Below are positions 54,739 to 64,000 of a DNA stretch of 64,000 nucleotides, one piece after another. The notes under the pieces are model-generated. The model worked only from the letters and a program-made list of their open reading frames with translations. It did no database searches and was not told the origin of the DNA. This DNA is from Microbacterium sp. Root553. Its GTDB lineage: Bacteria > Actinomycetota > Actinomycetes > Actinomycetales > Microbacteriaceae. The position numbers and the translations under genes are program-made. The first letter of the stretch is position 1. Each line of letters begins with the position of its first letter. Location: positions 2,785,471 to 2,849,470 of the forward strand of contig NZ_LMFY01000001.1 of NCBI RefSeq assembly GCF_001426995.1. The letters are read 5' to 3'.

Positions 54739-55092
54739 TCACTGACCCCGACGCTCGCGCAGCTGCGTGAGCGCGTCCTCGAGAAGCTGGACCGCCTCTT
54801 CGTCGGTACGGCGCTCCTTCACGTAGGCGAGGTGCGTCTTGTAGGGCTCCGGCTTCGCGAGCGCGGGCGGGTTCGCCTTGTCGCGACCGGCCGGCAGACC
54901 GGACTGCGGGTGGTCGATCGTCTCGGGGATCTCCTCTTCGGGAAGCCCCGCTGCGAAGAACCGCACGGTCTCGTTGCCGAGACCGTCCCAGTAGGACACG
55001 CGGATGCGATCTGCGTGATACCCGTGATCCTGCTCGCCCATCGGGCCGGAACCGACACGGGTCCCTCGGATCGCGTTGCCGCCAGTAGCCAT
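54739..55092 (-). CDS. rbpA: RNA polymerase-binding protein RbpA
   Basis: Actinobacterial transcription activator of 117 aa that stabilises the sigma-A holoenzyme. Typical segments are GGNAIRGTRVGSGPMGE near 4-20 (the core and basic linker side), a middle YWDGLGNETVRFFAAG, and the C-terminal sigma-interaction helix RRTDEEAVQLLEDALTQLR near 92-111. ATG 55092 overlaps the secG stop (TGATG). The frame extends upstream but RbpA begins here. Small, cytoplasmic, expressed with secG. Confidence 0.95.
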   Translation of the reverse strand: MATGGNAIRGTRVGSGPMGEQDHGYHADRIRVSYWDGLGNETVRFFAAGLPEEEIPETIDHPQSGLPAGRDKANPPALAKPEPYKTHLAYVKERRTDEEAVQLLEDALTQLRERRGQ

Positions 55093-55340
55093 CAGATTAC
55101 CTCGAACTTCGTGATGAGACCGAGCGCGACGATCGCCACGAACCACGCGAGAGCGAGGATGACCGTGAAGCGGTTGAGGTTGCGCTCTGCGAGACCCGAC
55201 GACCCGACGGCCGACGACATGCCGCCGCCGAACATGTCCGACAGGCCGCCGCCGCGACCCTTGTGGAGCAGGATGAGGAGAGTCAGCAGGACGCTGGTGA
55301 TACCCAGCACCACCTGCAGGACGAACTCGAGAATATCCAC
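55092..55340 (-). CDS. secG: Preprotein translocase subunit SecG
   Basis: Protein of 82 aa with two TM helices (about 3-22 and 54-75) separated by a Gly-rich loop GRGGGLSDMFGGGMSSAVGSSG, the SecG hallmark. Part of the SecYEG channel. GTG 55340 has a weak upstream site; the promoter TATACT is at 55387-55392. Coupled to rbpA. Confidence 0.94.
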   Translation of the reverse strand: MDILEFVLQVVLGITSVLLTLLILLHKGRGGGLSDMFGGGMSSAVGSSGLAERNLNRFTVILALAWFVAIVALGLITKFEVI

Positions 55341-55386
55341 GAGGAGAGAGCCTTTCGCTGGGGCAGGTCTGCCCCGGTAACGGTCA

Positions 55387-55392
55387 AGTATA
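55387..55392 (-). promoter_or_regulatory. -10 element TATACT of secG-rbpA
   Basis: TATACT (one base off consensus TATAAT) just after the terminator that follows tpiA, so secG-rbpA is a separate unit. Confidence 0.6.
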
Positions 55393-55394
55393 CG

Positions 55395-55422
55395 GTGTGG
55401 CGGGGCCGCAGCCCCGCCACAC
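55395..55422 (-). terminator. Terminator after tpiA
   Basis: GTGTGGCGGGGC, loop CGCA read on either strand as 4 nt, GCCCCGCCACAC: a 12-bp stem that abuts the tpiA stop at 55423. Confidence 0.75.
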
Positions 55423-56214
55423 TCACACGCCTACGTGCTTCTCGAAGCGGATGATCGCGGCGAATTCGTCGACCACGAGGCTCGCGCCTCCGACGAGTGC
55501 ACCATCGACATCGGGCTCACGCATGAAGCTGGCGATGTTCGCTGCCTTGACCGATCCGCCGTAGAGGATGCGGGTGCGCGCGGCAGCGTCGTCTCCCAGC
55601 ACCGTGGCGATGACGGTGCGCAGCGCGGCGCAGACGTCCTGCGCCTGCTGCGGCGTCGCCGCCTGTCCCGAGCCGATGGCCCAGACCGGCTCGTACGCCA
55701 CGACGATGTCCGCATCCTTGGGCAGCCCGCGCAGTGCGACCTCGAGCTGACCGGCCGGCACCGCGCTGGCGCCGAACTTCTCCAGGTCCTCCGCCGTCTC
55801 GCCCACGCAGATGACGGGCGAGAGTCCGTTCTTCAGCGCGGCCTTCGTCTTCGCGGCGACGATCTCGTCGGACTCGGCGTGATACTCGCGGCGCTCCGAG
55901 TGCCCGATGATCACGTACTTCGTGTCGAGCTTCGCGAGGAATGCGCCGGACACCTCGCCGGTGTAGGCACCGGAGTCGTGCGCCGAGATGTCCTGCGCGC
56001 CGAGGGCGAACGGGATCTTGTCGGCGTCGATCAGCGTCTGCACGCTGCGGATGTCGGTGAAGGGCGGGAACACCGCGACCTCGACCGAGCCGTCCTCGTG
56101 CTTGGCGTCCTTGAGCGTCCAGTGCAGCTTCTGCACGAAGGCGACCGCCTGCAGGTGGTCGAGGTTCATCTTCCAGTTTCCCGCGATCAGCGGGGTACGG
56201 CTGTTCACACCCAT
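55423..56214 (-). CDS. tpiA: Triose-phosphate isomerase
   Basis: Protein of 263 aa converting DHAP and glyceraldehyde 3-phosphate. Active-site Lys in GNWKMN near 13, His in IIGHSERR near 103, catalytic Glu in [11 protein letters not shown] near 175 and the phosphate loop GSGQAATPQ are present. It overlaps pgk by 10 nt, so gap-pgk-tpiA form one operon. ATG 56214 matches the usual start. Confidence 0.97.
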   Translation of the reverse strand: MGVNSRTPLIAGNWKMNLDHLQAVAFVQKLHWTLKDAKHEDGSVEVAVFPPFTDIRSVQTLIDADKIPFALGAQDISAHDSGAYTGEVSGAFLAKLDTKYVIIGHSERREYHAESDEIVAAKTKAALKNGLSPVICVGETAEDLEKFGASAVPAGQLEVALRGLPKDADIVVAYEPVWAIGSGQAATPQQAQDVCAALRTVIATVLGDDAAARTRILYGGSVKAANIASFMREPDVDGALVGGASLVVDEFAAIIRFEKHVGV

Positions 56215-57419
56215 CCGAGCACCTCCAGGCCGGGTAGTTTCTTGCCCTCGAGGAACTCGAGGCTGGCGCCGCCACCGGTCGAGATGTGACCGAACTGGTC
56301 GTCGGTGAAGCCGAGCTGACGAACGGCCGCGGCCGAATCGCCGCCGCCGACGACGCTGAGGCCGTCGACCTCGGTGAGCGACTGCGCGACGGCTTTGGTG
56401 CCGCCCGCGAACGCCGGGAACTCGAACACGCCCATCGGGCCGTTCCAGAACACGGTCTTGGACCCGCGGATCACGTCGGCGAACCGCGCGGCGGTCTCCG
56501 GACCGATGTCGAGGCCGATGCCGGAGGCGCCGAACGCGGTGCTCTCGATGGCATCGGCAGCCGTCACCTCGTGCTCGGCGTCGGCCGAGAACGAGGAGGC
56601 GACGACGACGTCGGTGGGGAGCACGAGCTCCACGCCGCGCTCCTTCGCCTCCGCGATGTATCCGCGCACGGTGTCGAGCTGATCCTCTTCGAGGAGGCTG
56701 GAGGCCACGGCGTGGCCCTGCGCCTTCAGGAAGGTGAACAGCATCCCGCCACCGACGAGGATGCGATCCACGCGAGGCAGCAGATGCGAGATCACTCCGA
56801 GCTTGTCGCTCACCTTCGATCCGCCGAGCACGACCGCGTACGGGCGCTCCGGGTTCTCGGTGAGACGATCCAGCACGTCGAGCTCGGTCGCGATGAGGAG
56901 TCCGGCTGCCGAGGGCAGCAGCTCGGCGAGGTCGTAGACGCTCGCCTGCTTGCGGTGGACCACGCCGAATCCGTCGGAGACCAGAACATCGCCGAGCTCG
57001 GCGAGCTGGGCCGCGAAGTCACCGCGCTCCGCGTCGTCCTTCGAGGTCTCCCCCGGGTTGAAGCGCAGGTTCTCGATGACGACGACGCCGCCGTCCTCGA
57101 GCGAGGAGACGGCCTCGTGCGCGGACTCGCCGACGGTGTCGCGCGCGAACGCGACCGGCTTGCCGAGCAGCTCGGACAGCCGCTGGGCGACCGGGGCGAG
57201 GCTGTACTGGGGGTCGGGCGCCCCGTCGGGGCGTCCGAGGTGCGAGCACACGACCACGCGGGCACCCGCGTTGATCAGTGCGTTGAGGGTAGGCAGCGAG
57301 GCGCGGACACGGCCATCGTCCGTGATGATCCCGTCCCGGAGCGGGACGTTGAGATCACAACGGACGATGACGCGCGTGCCCTCGAGCGAACCCAGTGAAT
57401 CCAGGGTGCGCAGAGTCAT
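56205..57419 (-). CDS. pgk: Phosphoglycerate kinase
   Basis: Protein of 404 aa making ATP from 1,3-bisphosphoglycerate. N-terminal [14 protein letters not shown] near 17-30, the [11 protein letters not shown] substrate site near 60, and C-terminal [17 protein letters not shown] with GGGDSAAAV near 360-375 binding nucleotide. ATG 57419 lies 10 nt after the gap stop. The last 10 nt overlap tpiA. Confidence 0.97.
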   Translation of the reverse strand: MTLRTLDSLGSLEGTRVIVRCDLNVPLRDGIITDDGRVRASLPTLNALINAGARVVVCSHLGRPDGAPDPQYSLAPVAQRLSELLGKPVAFARDTVGESAHEAVSSLEDGGVVVIENLRFNPGETSKDDAERGDFAAQLAELGDVLVSDGFGVVHRKQASVYDLAELLPSAAGLLIATELDVLDRLTENPERPYAVVLGGSKVSDKLGVISHLLPRVDRILVGGGMLFTFLKAQGHAVASSLLEEDQLDTVRGYIAEAKERGVELVLPTDVVVASSFSADAEHEVTAADAIESTAFGASGIGLDIGPETAARFADVIRGSKTVFWNGPMGVFEFPAFAGGTKAVAQSLTEVDGLSVVGGGDSAAAVRQLGFTDDQFGHISTGGGASLEFLEGKKLPGLEVLGWV

Positions 57420-57429
57420 GGGAGGTGTC

Positions 57430-58440
<1,011 letters not shown>

Positions 58441-58516
58441 TCAGGTCTCCCTGTTTCTCGTGCGCGGTGCGCGGCAAAAGTGCGTACGCGATGCGCGGGG
58501 TTTTTTGGCTGAGATG

Positions 58517-58548
58517 GCGTCCCGACGAGACAAGGCCCGTCGGGACGC
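58517..58548 (-). terminator. Hairpin after sodA
   Basis: GCGTCCCGACG and CGTCGGGACGC flank a 10-nt loop, 8 nt after the sodA stop. No T run on the minus strand. Confidence 0.6.
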
Positions 58549-58555
58549 GACCCGA

Positions 58556-59182
58556 TTACGACAGTACCAGCAGGCCGTTCGTCTTCTCGCGGGCCACCTC
58601 GAGGCGCTGAGCGACGTTCTCCCAGTTCGCGATGTTCCACGCGGCCTTGACGTAGTCGGCCTTGACGTTCAGGTAGTCGAGGTAGAAGGCGTGCTCCCAC
58701 ATGTCGAGCTGGAACAGCGGCACCGTGCCCTGCGCGGTGTTCGACTGCTGGTCGAACAGCTGCTGGATGATCAGTCGCTGACCGATCGAGTCCCAGCTGA
58801 GCACCGACCAGCCCGAGCCCTGGATGCCGAGCGCGTTGGCGGTGAAGTGCGCCTGGAACTTCTCGAAGGAGCCGAAGAACTCGTCGATCGCCGCCTTCAG
58901 CTCGCCCTCGGGCTCGCCGCCGCCGTTCGGGGAGAGGTTCGTCCAGAAGATGGAGTGGTTGACGTGACCGCCGAGGTTGAACGCGAGGTCCTTCTCGAGC
59001 TTGTTCACGTTCGCGAGGTTTCCGCTCTCGCGCGCCTCGGCGAGACCCTCGAGTGCCGTGTTCGCGCCGGCGACGTAGGTCGCGTGGTGCTTGTCATGGT
59101 GCAGCTCCATGATCTTGCCGCTGATGTGCGGCTCGAGGGCTGCGAAGTCGTAGGGAAGGTCGGGGAGCGTGTATGTCGCCAT
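58556..59182 (-). CDS. sodA: Superoxide dismutase (Mn/Fe)
   Basis: Protein of 208 aa that removes superoxide in the cytoplasm. Metal ligands are recognisable: His in LHHDKHHATYV near 28, His in NHSIFW near 76, Asp and His in DMWEHAFYLDY near 160-166. Gly and Gln positions favour Mn or cambialistic use, not proven. ATG 59182 gives MATYTLPDLPYDF. It has its own TAGGAT -10 and stands between whiA and gap. Confidence 0.96.
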   Translation of the reverse strand: MATYTLPDLPYDFAALEPHISGKIMELHHDKHHATYVAGANTALEGLAEARESGNLANVNKLEKDLAFNLGGHVNHSIFWTNLSPNGGGEPEGELKAAIDEFFGSFEKFQAHFTANALGIQGSGWSVLSWDSIGQRLIIQQLFDQQSNTAQGTVPLFQLDMWEHAFYLDYLNVKADYVKAAWNIANWENVAQRLEVAREKTNGLLVLS

Positions 59183-59266
59183 GTCGCTTTCATCCAATCC
59201 GCGCCGCGCCGCGGCGCTTGCCGGTCCTCCGCGCCGCCGATGTGCGGCGTGGAGCGGACGTAACTC

Positions 59267-59272
59267 ATCCTA
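59267..59272 (-). promoter_or_regulatory. -10 element TAGGAT of sodA
   Basis: TAGGAT on the minus strand, giving a leader of about 80 nt. Confidence 0.5.
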
Positions 59273-59317
59273 CCGACGACAACGCTCGAGTGTCCCGGAT
59301 CCTTCCGTCGGATGACG

Positions 59318-59351
59318 ACACGAGGCGACCCCGAACGGGGTCGCCTCGTGT
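59318..59351 (-). terminator. Terminator after whiA
   Basis: ACACGAGGCGACCCC, loop GAAC/GTTC, GGGGTCGCCTCGTGT: a 15-bp perfect stem 20 nt after the whiA stop. Confidence 0.8.
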
Positions 59352-59370
59352 GTGTCAGAACCGACTGGCG

Positions 59371-60348
59371 TCAGACGTCCAGCCCTGCGGGCACGGCCGC
59401 CTCGGTGCCCGGGATGCCCTCCTGCTGCGCGCGCTTGTCGGCCATCGCGAGCAGACGACGGATGCGACCGGCCACGGCGTCCTTGGTCATCGGCGGATCG
59501 GCGTGGTGGCCCAGCTCGTCGAGGCTCGCGTCGCGGTGTGCGAGACGCAGCTCACCGGCGACCTTCAGATGGTCGGGCACCTCGTCGGCGAGGATCTCGA
59601 GCGCGCGCTCCACGCGCGCGCACGCCGCGACCGCCGCCTGAGCCGAGCGTCGCAGGTTCGCGTCGTCGAAGTTGACGAGGCGGTTCACGCCCGCGCGCAC
59701 TTCGCGCCGCTGGCGCATCTCCTCCCACGTCACCGCGGTCTTCTGCGCCCCCATCTCACTGAGGATGGTGCGGATCGCCTCGCCCTCGCGCACGACCACC
59801 CGCGGCATGCCGCGGACCTCTCGAGCCTTGGCGGCAACGCCCAGCCGGTGTGCGGCACCGACCAGGGCCATCGCCGCCTCGGACGACGGGCACGCCACCT
59901 CGAGCATGGCCGACCTGCCGGGCTCGCTGAGCGTTCCGGCGGCGAGGAAGGCGCCGCGCCACAGGCCGGCGATCTCGGCACGAGATCCGGTCGTCAGCCG
60001 ATTGGGCAGCCCGCGGACGGGGCGGCGACGCTGGTCGAGCAGTCCCGTCTGACGGGCGAGGGTCTCACCCGAGGCGATCACCCGGACGGCCCAGCGGGCG
60101 CCGTCGTTGGACGTGCTCGACTGCACCTGGGCGATCTCCGGCCGGACACCGTAGATCTCGGCGAGATCGCGAGCGACACGCTGCGCGAGGATCTCGGCAT
60201 CCACCTCGGCCTCGACGGCGACCCGCCCGGCGATGGAATGCAGTCCGCCGGCGAACCGGAGGATCGATGTGACCTCCGCGACGCGCACCGTCGGGGGTGC
60301 ATTACGGATGCTGACCAGCTCAGCCTTGACGTCGGTCGTTAGTGCCAC
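59371..60348 (-). CDS. whiA: DNA-binding protein WhiA
   Basis: Protein of 325 aa with an N-terminal LAGLIDADG-like domain ([19 protein letters not shown] near 18-36, [19 protein letters not shown] near 122-140) and a C-terminal HTH domain ([19 protein letters not shown] near 275-295). WhiA acts with WhiB in sporulating actinobacteria and is conserved in non-sporulating ones. GTG 60348 follows GAGGAG. The usual yvcK gene between rapZ and whiA is missing. A TAGGCT -10 lies at 60393-60398. Confidence 0.95.
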   Translation of the reverse strand: MALTTDVKAELVSIRNAPPTVRVAEVTSILRFAGGLHSIAGRVAVEAEVDAEILAQRVARDLAEIYGVRPEIAQVQSSTSNDGARWAVRVIASGETLARQTGLLDQRRRPVRGLPNRLTTGSRAEIAGLWRGAFLAAGTLSEPGRSAMLEVACPSSEAAMALVGAAHRLGVAAKAREVRGMPRVVVREGEAIRTILSEMGAQKTAVTWEEMRQRREVRAGVNRLVNFDDANLRRSAQAAVAACARVERALEILADEVPDHLKVAGELRLAHRDASLDELGHHADPPMTKDAVAGRIRRLLAMADKRAQQEGIPGTEAAVPAGLDV

Positions 60349-60392
60349 GACACTCCTCTACGCTCACGCGCCGGATCGCGGCGCAAACCTCC

Positions 60393-60398
60393 AGCCTA
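60393..60398 (-). promoter_or_regulatory. -10 element TAGGCT of whiA
   Basis: TAGGCT on the minus strand in the gap between rapZ and whiA, leader about 39 nt. Confidence 0.5.
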
Positions 60399-60416
60399 CT
60401 CTGACGGAGGCTCCTG

Positions 60417-61289
60417 CTATTCCCTGCCGAGGTCCCGATGGCGCACGTTCACGGCGACTCCCGGCACCGAGGCGAGGCGGCGGGAGAACTCCTCGACCAT
60501 GGCGACCGAACGGTGCTTGCCACCGGTGCAGCCGATCGCGACGGTCGAATGGCTCTTGTTCTCGCGCTGGTATCCCTCGAGCACGGGAGTGAGCGCGGCC
60601 GTGTACGCCTCGAGGAACTCGGCTGCTCCCTCTCTCGAGAGCACGTAGTCCCGCACCGGCTCGTCCTTGCCCGTGAGGCCGCGCAGTTCCTCGTTCCAGA
60701 ACGGGTTGGGCAGGAAGCGCATGTCGGCCACGAGGTCGACATCGGTCGGCAGACCGTACTTGAACCCGAAGCTCATGAGCGTGACGCGGTGTCGCGCGGC
60801 GCCCTCCTCGGCGAACAGGTCGGACACCTGGGTGGCGAGCTGATGGATGTTGAGGGCGGAGGTGTCGATCACCAGATCCGCGGATTCCCTGATCGGGGCG
60901 AGCCGCTGGCGTTCGATGCGGATGCCGTCGAGCAGCGTGCCGTCGCCCTGGAGCGGATGCGGTCGCCGCACGGACTCGAAGCGTCTGACGAGCACGTCGT
61001 CGGAGGCATCGAGGAACAGCACCCTGACGGATCCACGTGAACGCAGCGCTCTGGCGACACCGGGGAAGTCGTCGAAGAGGTTCCGGCCACGGACGTCGAC
61101 GACGGCCGCCACCTTCGGCAGGGCCGTTCCGCCCATGTCCGTGAGGTCGAGCAGCGGACGCAGGATCTGCGGCGGGAGGTTGTCGACGACGTACCATCCG
61201 AGGTCCTCGAGCGCGTTCGCGACCGTCGTGCGCCCGGCGCCCGACATGCCCGTGACGATGAGGAACTCGCCCTTGTCCCCGTCAGCCAT
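60417..61289 (-). CDS. rapZ: RNase adapter RapZ family NTPase
   Basis: Protein of 290 aa. The P-loop is GMSGAGRTT near 14-22, with Arg in place of the usual Lys before the Thr pair, as is common in actinobacterial RapZ. The C-terminal domain has [28 protein letters not shown] near 165-195 and [16 protein letters not shown] near 255-270. In E. coli RapZ controls GlmZ decay; in actinobacteria its role is unclear. ATG 61289; a TAGGCT lies at 61317-61322 overlapping the uvrC stop. Confidence 0.94.
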   Translation of the reverse strand: MADGDKGEFLIVTGMSGAGRTTVANALEDLGWYVVDNLPPQILRPLLDLTDMGGTALPKVAAVVDVRGRNLFDDFPGVARALRSRGSVRVLFLDASDDVLVRRFESVRRPHPLQGDGTLLDGIRIERQRLAPIRESADLVIDTSALNIHQLATQVSDLFAEEGAARHRVTLMSFGFKYGLPTDVDLVADMRFLPNPFWNEELRGLTGKDEPVRDYVLSREGAAEFLEAYTAALTPVLEGYQRENKSHSTVAIGCTGGKHRSVAMVEEFSRRLASVPGVAVNVRHRDLGRE

Positions 61290-61316
61290 CGTGTCTCCCT
61301 CTCCCCCGCCGGTACC

Positions 61317-61322
61317 AGCCTA
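61317..61322 (-). promoter_or_regulatory. -10 element TAGGCT overlapping the uvrC stop codon
   Basis: The TAG stop of uvrC (61320-61322) is part of TAGGCT; rapZ starts 28 nt further on, after a GGGAGA ribosome binding site. Confidence 0.45.
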
Positions 61323-63242
61323 GCGAGTGGAGAGATGGGTGTGGATGTTCTGGGCGAGCACCGGCCCGATCCCCTGCACCTCTTCGATCTCGCTCGGTGC
61401 GGCGGAACGGAGTGCGGTCACGGAGCCGAAGTGCTTGAGCAGGACCTTGATCCGCGATGCGCCGAGGCCGGGGACCTCGGACAGCACGGAGGAGATGTCG
61501 TTCCTGCGTCGCTTGCGCTGATGCGTGATCGCGAAGCGGTGCGCCTCGTCTCGCAGCCGCTGCAGCAGGTAGAGCGACTCGCTGGTGCGAGGCAGGATCA
61601 CCGGGAAGTCCTCCCCCGGAAGCCAGATCTCCTCGAGACGCTTCGCGATACCGCACACCGCGATCTCGGTGTGTCCGGCGTCGCGCAGAGCGCGAGCGGC
61701 GGCCTCCACCTGCGGCTGCCCGCCGTCGACGAGCAGCAGCTGTGGCGGATAGGCGAAACGCGGCTTGCGCTTGACCTCGACGACCTCGGCGTCGAGGTCG
61801 ATCTCGCCCGAGACCGGCACAGCGGGCGGCACCGTCGGCAGGCGGTCATCGGCCTCGTCGGGGCGGTCGAGATAGGCGAGTCGTCGACGCAGCACCTGGT
61901 ACATCGAGTCCGTGTCGTCGGTCGTCTCGGGGATGTTGAACGAGCGGTACTGGTCTTTGCGCGGCAGCCCGTCTTCGAAGACGACCATCGAGGCGACGAC
62001 GTTGGTCCCGCCGAGGTGGGAGATGTCGAAGCACTCGATGCGCAGCGGTGCCTCGCTCATGCCCAGTGCGTCCTGCAGGTCGGTGAGCGCCTGGGTCCGC
62101 GCGACGTAGTCGCTGGTGCGCCGCGTCTTGTAGCGGATGAGCGCCTGTTGCGCGTTGAGCGTCGCCGTGCGCATGAGATCGGCGCGTTGACCGCGCTGAG
62201 CGACGGCGATCTCGACCTTCTTGCCGCGGCGCTCGCGCAGCCACACCTCGAGTTCCGCCGCGTCGTCGGGAAGGGACGGGACGATGATGCGCCGCGGCAC
62301 GTCCTGCGCGTCACCGTAGGCGCGCTGCAGGACCTGGTCGACCAGGTCGGCGCCCGAGATGTCGATCTCCTTCTCGATGGTGAGGGCGCGGACACCGCGC
62401 ACCCGCCCACCGCGGATCACGAAGTGCTGCACTGCGGCGGCCAGCTCGTCTTCGGCGATGCCGAAGAGATCGGCATCCTCATCGGATGCCAGCACCAGCG
62501 CGCTCTTGCCGAGCACGGCCTCGATGGCGGTGAGCTTGTCGCGGTACTTCGCGGCGGCCTCGTAATCCATGGCGGCGGATGCCGCCAGCATCCGGGTGGT
62601 CAGCTCGCGCGTGAACCTCTCGTCGCCGCCGGACATGAAGGCCACGAAGTCGTCGACCATGGCCCGGTGCTCGGCGATCGTCACCGTCATCGAGCAGGGG
62701 CCGCCGCACTTGCCGATCTGACCGGGGAAGCAGGGCCTCCCCGTCTGCATGGCGCGCTTGTAGCTGGAGTCACTGCAGGTGCGGATCGGGAACGCCTTGA
62801 CCATGAGGTCGATCGTCTCGTGCACCGCCCAGACCTTGGGGTAGGGGCCGAAGTAGCGGGCACCGGGGATCTTGCGGTTCCTGGTGACGATGACGCGGGG
62901 TGCTTCGTCTCCGAGGGTGACGGCCATGAACGGGTAGGACTTGTCATCCTTGTACCGGACGTTGAAGGGCGGATCGAACTCCTTGATCCACATGTACTCC
63001 AGCTGCAGCGAATCGACGTCCGTCGGCACGACGGTCCACTCCACCGACGCCGCCGTGGTCACCATGCGCCGCGTGCGCTCATGCAGCGTGCGCAGCGGGG
63101 CGAAGTAGTTCGACAGACGCTGGCGGAGGTTCTTGGCCTTGCCGACGTACAGCACCCGTCCGTCGGCATCACGGAACCGATACACGCCGGGGTTGGTCGG
63201 GATCTCCCCCGGCCTCGGCTTGTATGCGAGTACGTCGGCCAT
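61320..63242 (-). CDS. uvrC: Excinuclease ABC subunit C
   Basis: Protein of 640 aa of nucleotide excision repair. The GIY-YIG nuclease domain is at the N-terminus ([25 protein letters not shown] near 19-43), the UVR motif near 205-240, the RNase H-like second nuclease near 390-540 ([32 protein letters not shown]), and helix-hairpin-helix at the C-terminus ([17 protein letters not shown]). ATG 63242 overlaps the uvrA stop (TGATG). Confidence 0.97.
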   Translation of the reverse strand: MADVLAYKPRPGEIPTNPGVYRFRDADGRVLYVGKAKNLRQRLSNYFAPLRTLHERTRRMVTTAASVEWTVVPTDVDSLQLEYMWIKEFDPPFNVRYKDDKSYPFMAVTLGDEAPRVIVTRNRKIPGARYFGPYPKVWAVHETIDLMVKAFPIRTCSDSSYKRAMQTGRPCFPGQIGKCGGPCSMTVTIAEHRAMVDDFVAFMSGGDERFTRELTTRMLAASAAMDYEAAAKYRDKLTAIEAVLGKSALVLASDEDADLFGIAEDELAAAVQHFVIRGGRVRGVRALTIEKEIDISGADLVDQVLQRAYGDAQDVPRRIIVPSLPDDAAELEVWLRERRGKKVEIAVAQRGQRADLMRTATLNAQQALIRYKTRRTSDYVARTQALTDLQDALGMSEAPLRIECFDISHLGGTNVVASMVVFEDGLPRKDQYRSFNIPETTDDTDSMYQVLRRRLAYLDRPDEADDRLPTVPPAVPVSGEIDLDAEVVEVKRKPRFAYPPQLLLVDGGQPQVEAAARALRDAGHTEIAVCGIAKRLEEIWLPGEDFPVILPRTSESLYLLQRLRDEAHRFAITHQRKRRRNDISSVLSEVPGLGASRIKVLLKHFGSVTALRSAAPSEIEEVQGIGPVLAQNIHTHLSTR

Positions 63243-64000
63243 CAGCTGGCCTTCTTCGCGGCGCGCCCCTCATTCAGGATCTCGGCGAGGAACTGGCCGG
63301 TGTGGCTCTCCTCGACCCGCGCGATCTGCTCGGGGGTGCCGGTGGCCAGGATCTCACCACCGCCCGAACCACCCTCGGGGCCCAGATCGATGACCCAGTC
63401 CGCGGACTTGATCACGTCGAGGTTGTGCTCGATGACGATGACGGTGTTGCCCTTGTCGACGAGCCCGTTCAGCACCTCGAGCAGCTTGCGCACGTCTTCG
63501 AAGTGCAGACCCGTCGTCGGCTCGTCGAGCACGTAGATGCTGCGACCGTTGCTGCGGCGCTGGAGCTCGGTGGCGAGCTTCACGCGCTGCGCCTCGCCTC
63601 CCGAGAGCGTGGTGGCCGACTGCCCCAGACGCACGTACCCGAGACCGACGTCGACGAGGGTCTTCATGTAGCGGTGGATCGCCTGGATCGGCTCGAAGAA
63701 CTCCGCGGCTTCGGCGATCGGCATCTCGAGGACCTCGGCGATGTTCTTGCCCTTGTAATGCACCGACAGCGTGTCGCGGTTGTAGCGCTTGCCGTGGCAG
63801 ACCTCGCAGTCGACGTAGACGTCGGGCAAGAAGTTCATCTCGATCTTGATCGTGCCGTCGCCCGAGCAGGCCTCGCAGCGTCCGCCCTTGACGTTGAAGC
63901 TGAAGCGGCCAGGCTGGTAGCCGCGCACCTTCGCCTCGGGGGTGTCGCTGAACAGCGAGCGGATGCGATCGAACACTCCCGTGTAGGTGGCCGGGTTCGA
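63242..64000 (-). CDS. uvrA: Excinuclease ABC subunit A, C-terminal part
   Basis: The last 252 residues of UvrA; the frame is open at the window edge, so the true start lies outside. Visible features are the second zinc module [16 protein letters not shown] with CEVCHGKRY, the ABC signature [15 protein letters not shown], Walker [13 protein letters not shown] and the H-loop [10 protein letters not shown]. UvrA recognises damage and loads UvrB. Its stop overlaps the uvrC start, so uvrA-uvrC are coupled; uvrB is not in the window. Confidence 0.96.
   Translation of the reverse strand, partial: SNPATYTGVFDRIRSLFSDTPEAKVRGYQPGRFSFNVKGGRCEACSGDGTIKIEMNFLPDVYVDCEVCHGKRYNRDTLSVHYKGKNIAEVLEMPIAEAAEFFEPIQAIHRYMKTLVDVGLGYVRLGQSATTLSGGEAQRVKLATELQRRSNGRSIYVLDEPTTGLHFEDVRKLLEVLNGLVDKGNTVIVIEHNLDVIKSADWVIDLGPEGGSGGGEILATGTPEQIARVEESHTGQFLAEILNEGRAAKKAS

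Overview
The window is chromosomal DNA of a high-GC Gram-positive actinobacterium, most likely a Microbacteriaceae member close to Microbacterium. The basis is very high GC with G/C-ending codons, RbpA and WhiA, a T-box in front of ileS, an actinobacterial order of core genes (uvrA-uvrC-rapZ-whiA, gap-pgk-tpi-secG-rbpA, rplU-rpmA-obg-proB-proA-nadD-rsfS, tig-clpP1-clpP2, clpX), and many genes whose -10 box lies exactly 6 nt before the start codon (leaderless transcripts). No insertion sequence, prophage, integrase, CRISPR array or rRNA was found. The genus is inference.

Layout: 1-8 kb carries the 5' part of a pabB-type gene (its 3' end lies outside), a DedA membrane protein, an App1-like phosphatase, a conserved protein, a secreted GH3/NagZ-like hydrolase, an NAD(P)-binding protein, two DUF3592-like membrane proteins and a flavin monooxygenase, then tRNA-Ala(GGC). 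8-14.8 kb has a DUF2809 protein, an AI-2E-type permease and a tightly packed run for extracytoplasmic copper/haem handling: small membrane protein, CopC, PCuAC lipoprotein, Tat-exported DyP peroxidase and PepSY-TM protein. 14.8-22.7 kb is a minus-strand core run from rplU to rsfS and an SDR, driven by a well-formed promoter and split by an intrinsic terminator between rpmA and obg. 22.7-33 kb has a DUF4031 protein, RNase E/G with a repetitive acidic N-terminus, a VKOR-like protein, and ileS-folC-DUF4233-ndk behind a translational T-box. 33-38 kb is a complete oligopeptide/nickel-type ABC importer with a double ATPase. 38-45 kb holds valS, an M3 peptidase, a Nudix hydrolase and clpX. 45-49.4 kb is a deoC/aldehyde dehydrogenase catabolic unit with a SorC-type regulator, lying between clpX and clpP2-clpP1. 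50-53.3 kb holds clpP, a TPR-like gene, tig with a Lys/Ala tail, and tRNA-Pro(TGG) and tRNA-Gly(TCC) transcribed divergently. 53.4-64 kb holds a membrane-anchored putative zinc protease, rbpA, secG, tpiA, pgk, gap, sodA, whiA, rapZ, uvrC and the C-terminal part of UvrA.

The parts fit together as housekeeping modules. proB-proA start proline synthesis; nadD feeds NAD; Obg, RsfS, L21 and L27 serve the ribosome; IleRS is controlled by uncharged tRNA-Ile; Tig and ClpXP cover folding and proteolysis; gap-pgk-tpi make up lower glycolysis. The less ordinary parts are the copper/DyP operon with a perfect 19-bp palindrome in front of copC, the deoC island with a half-length ALDH homologue, low-complexity tails on RNase E and trigger factor, and the widespread leaderless promoter arrangement. 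I did not find a clear defence system, biosynthetic cluster or wholly new machine; the copper/DyP operon is the best candidate for an under-described system.
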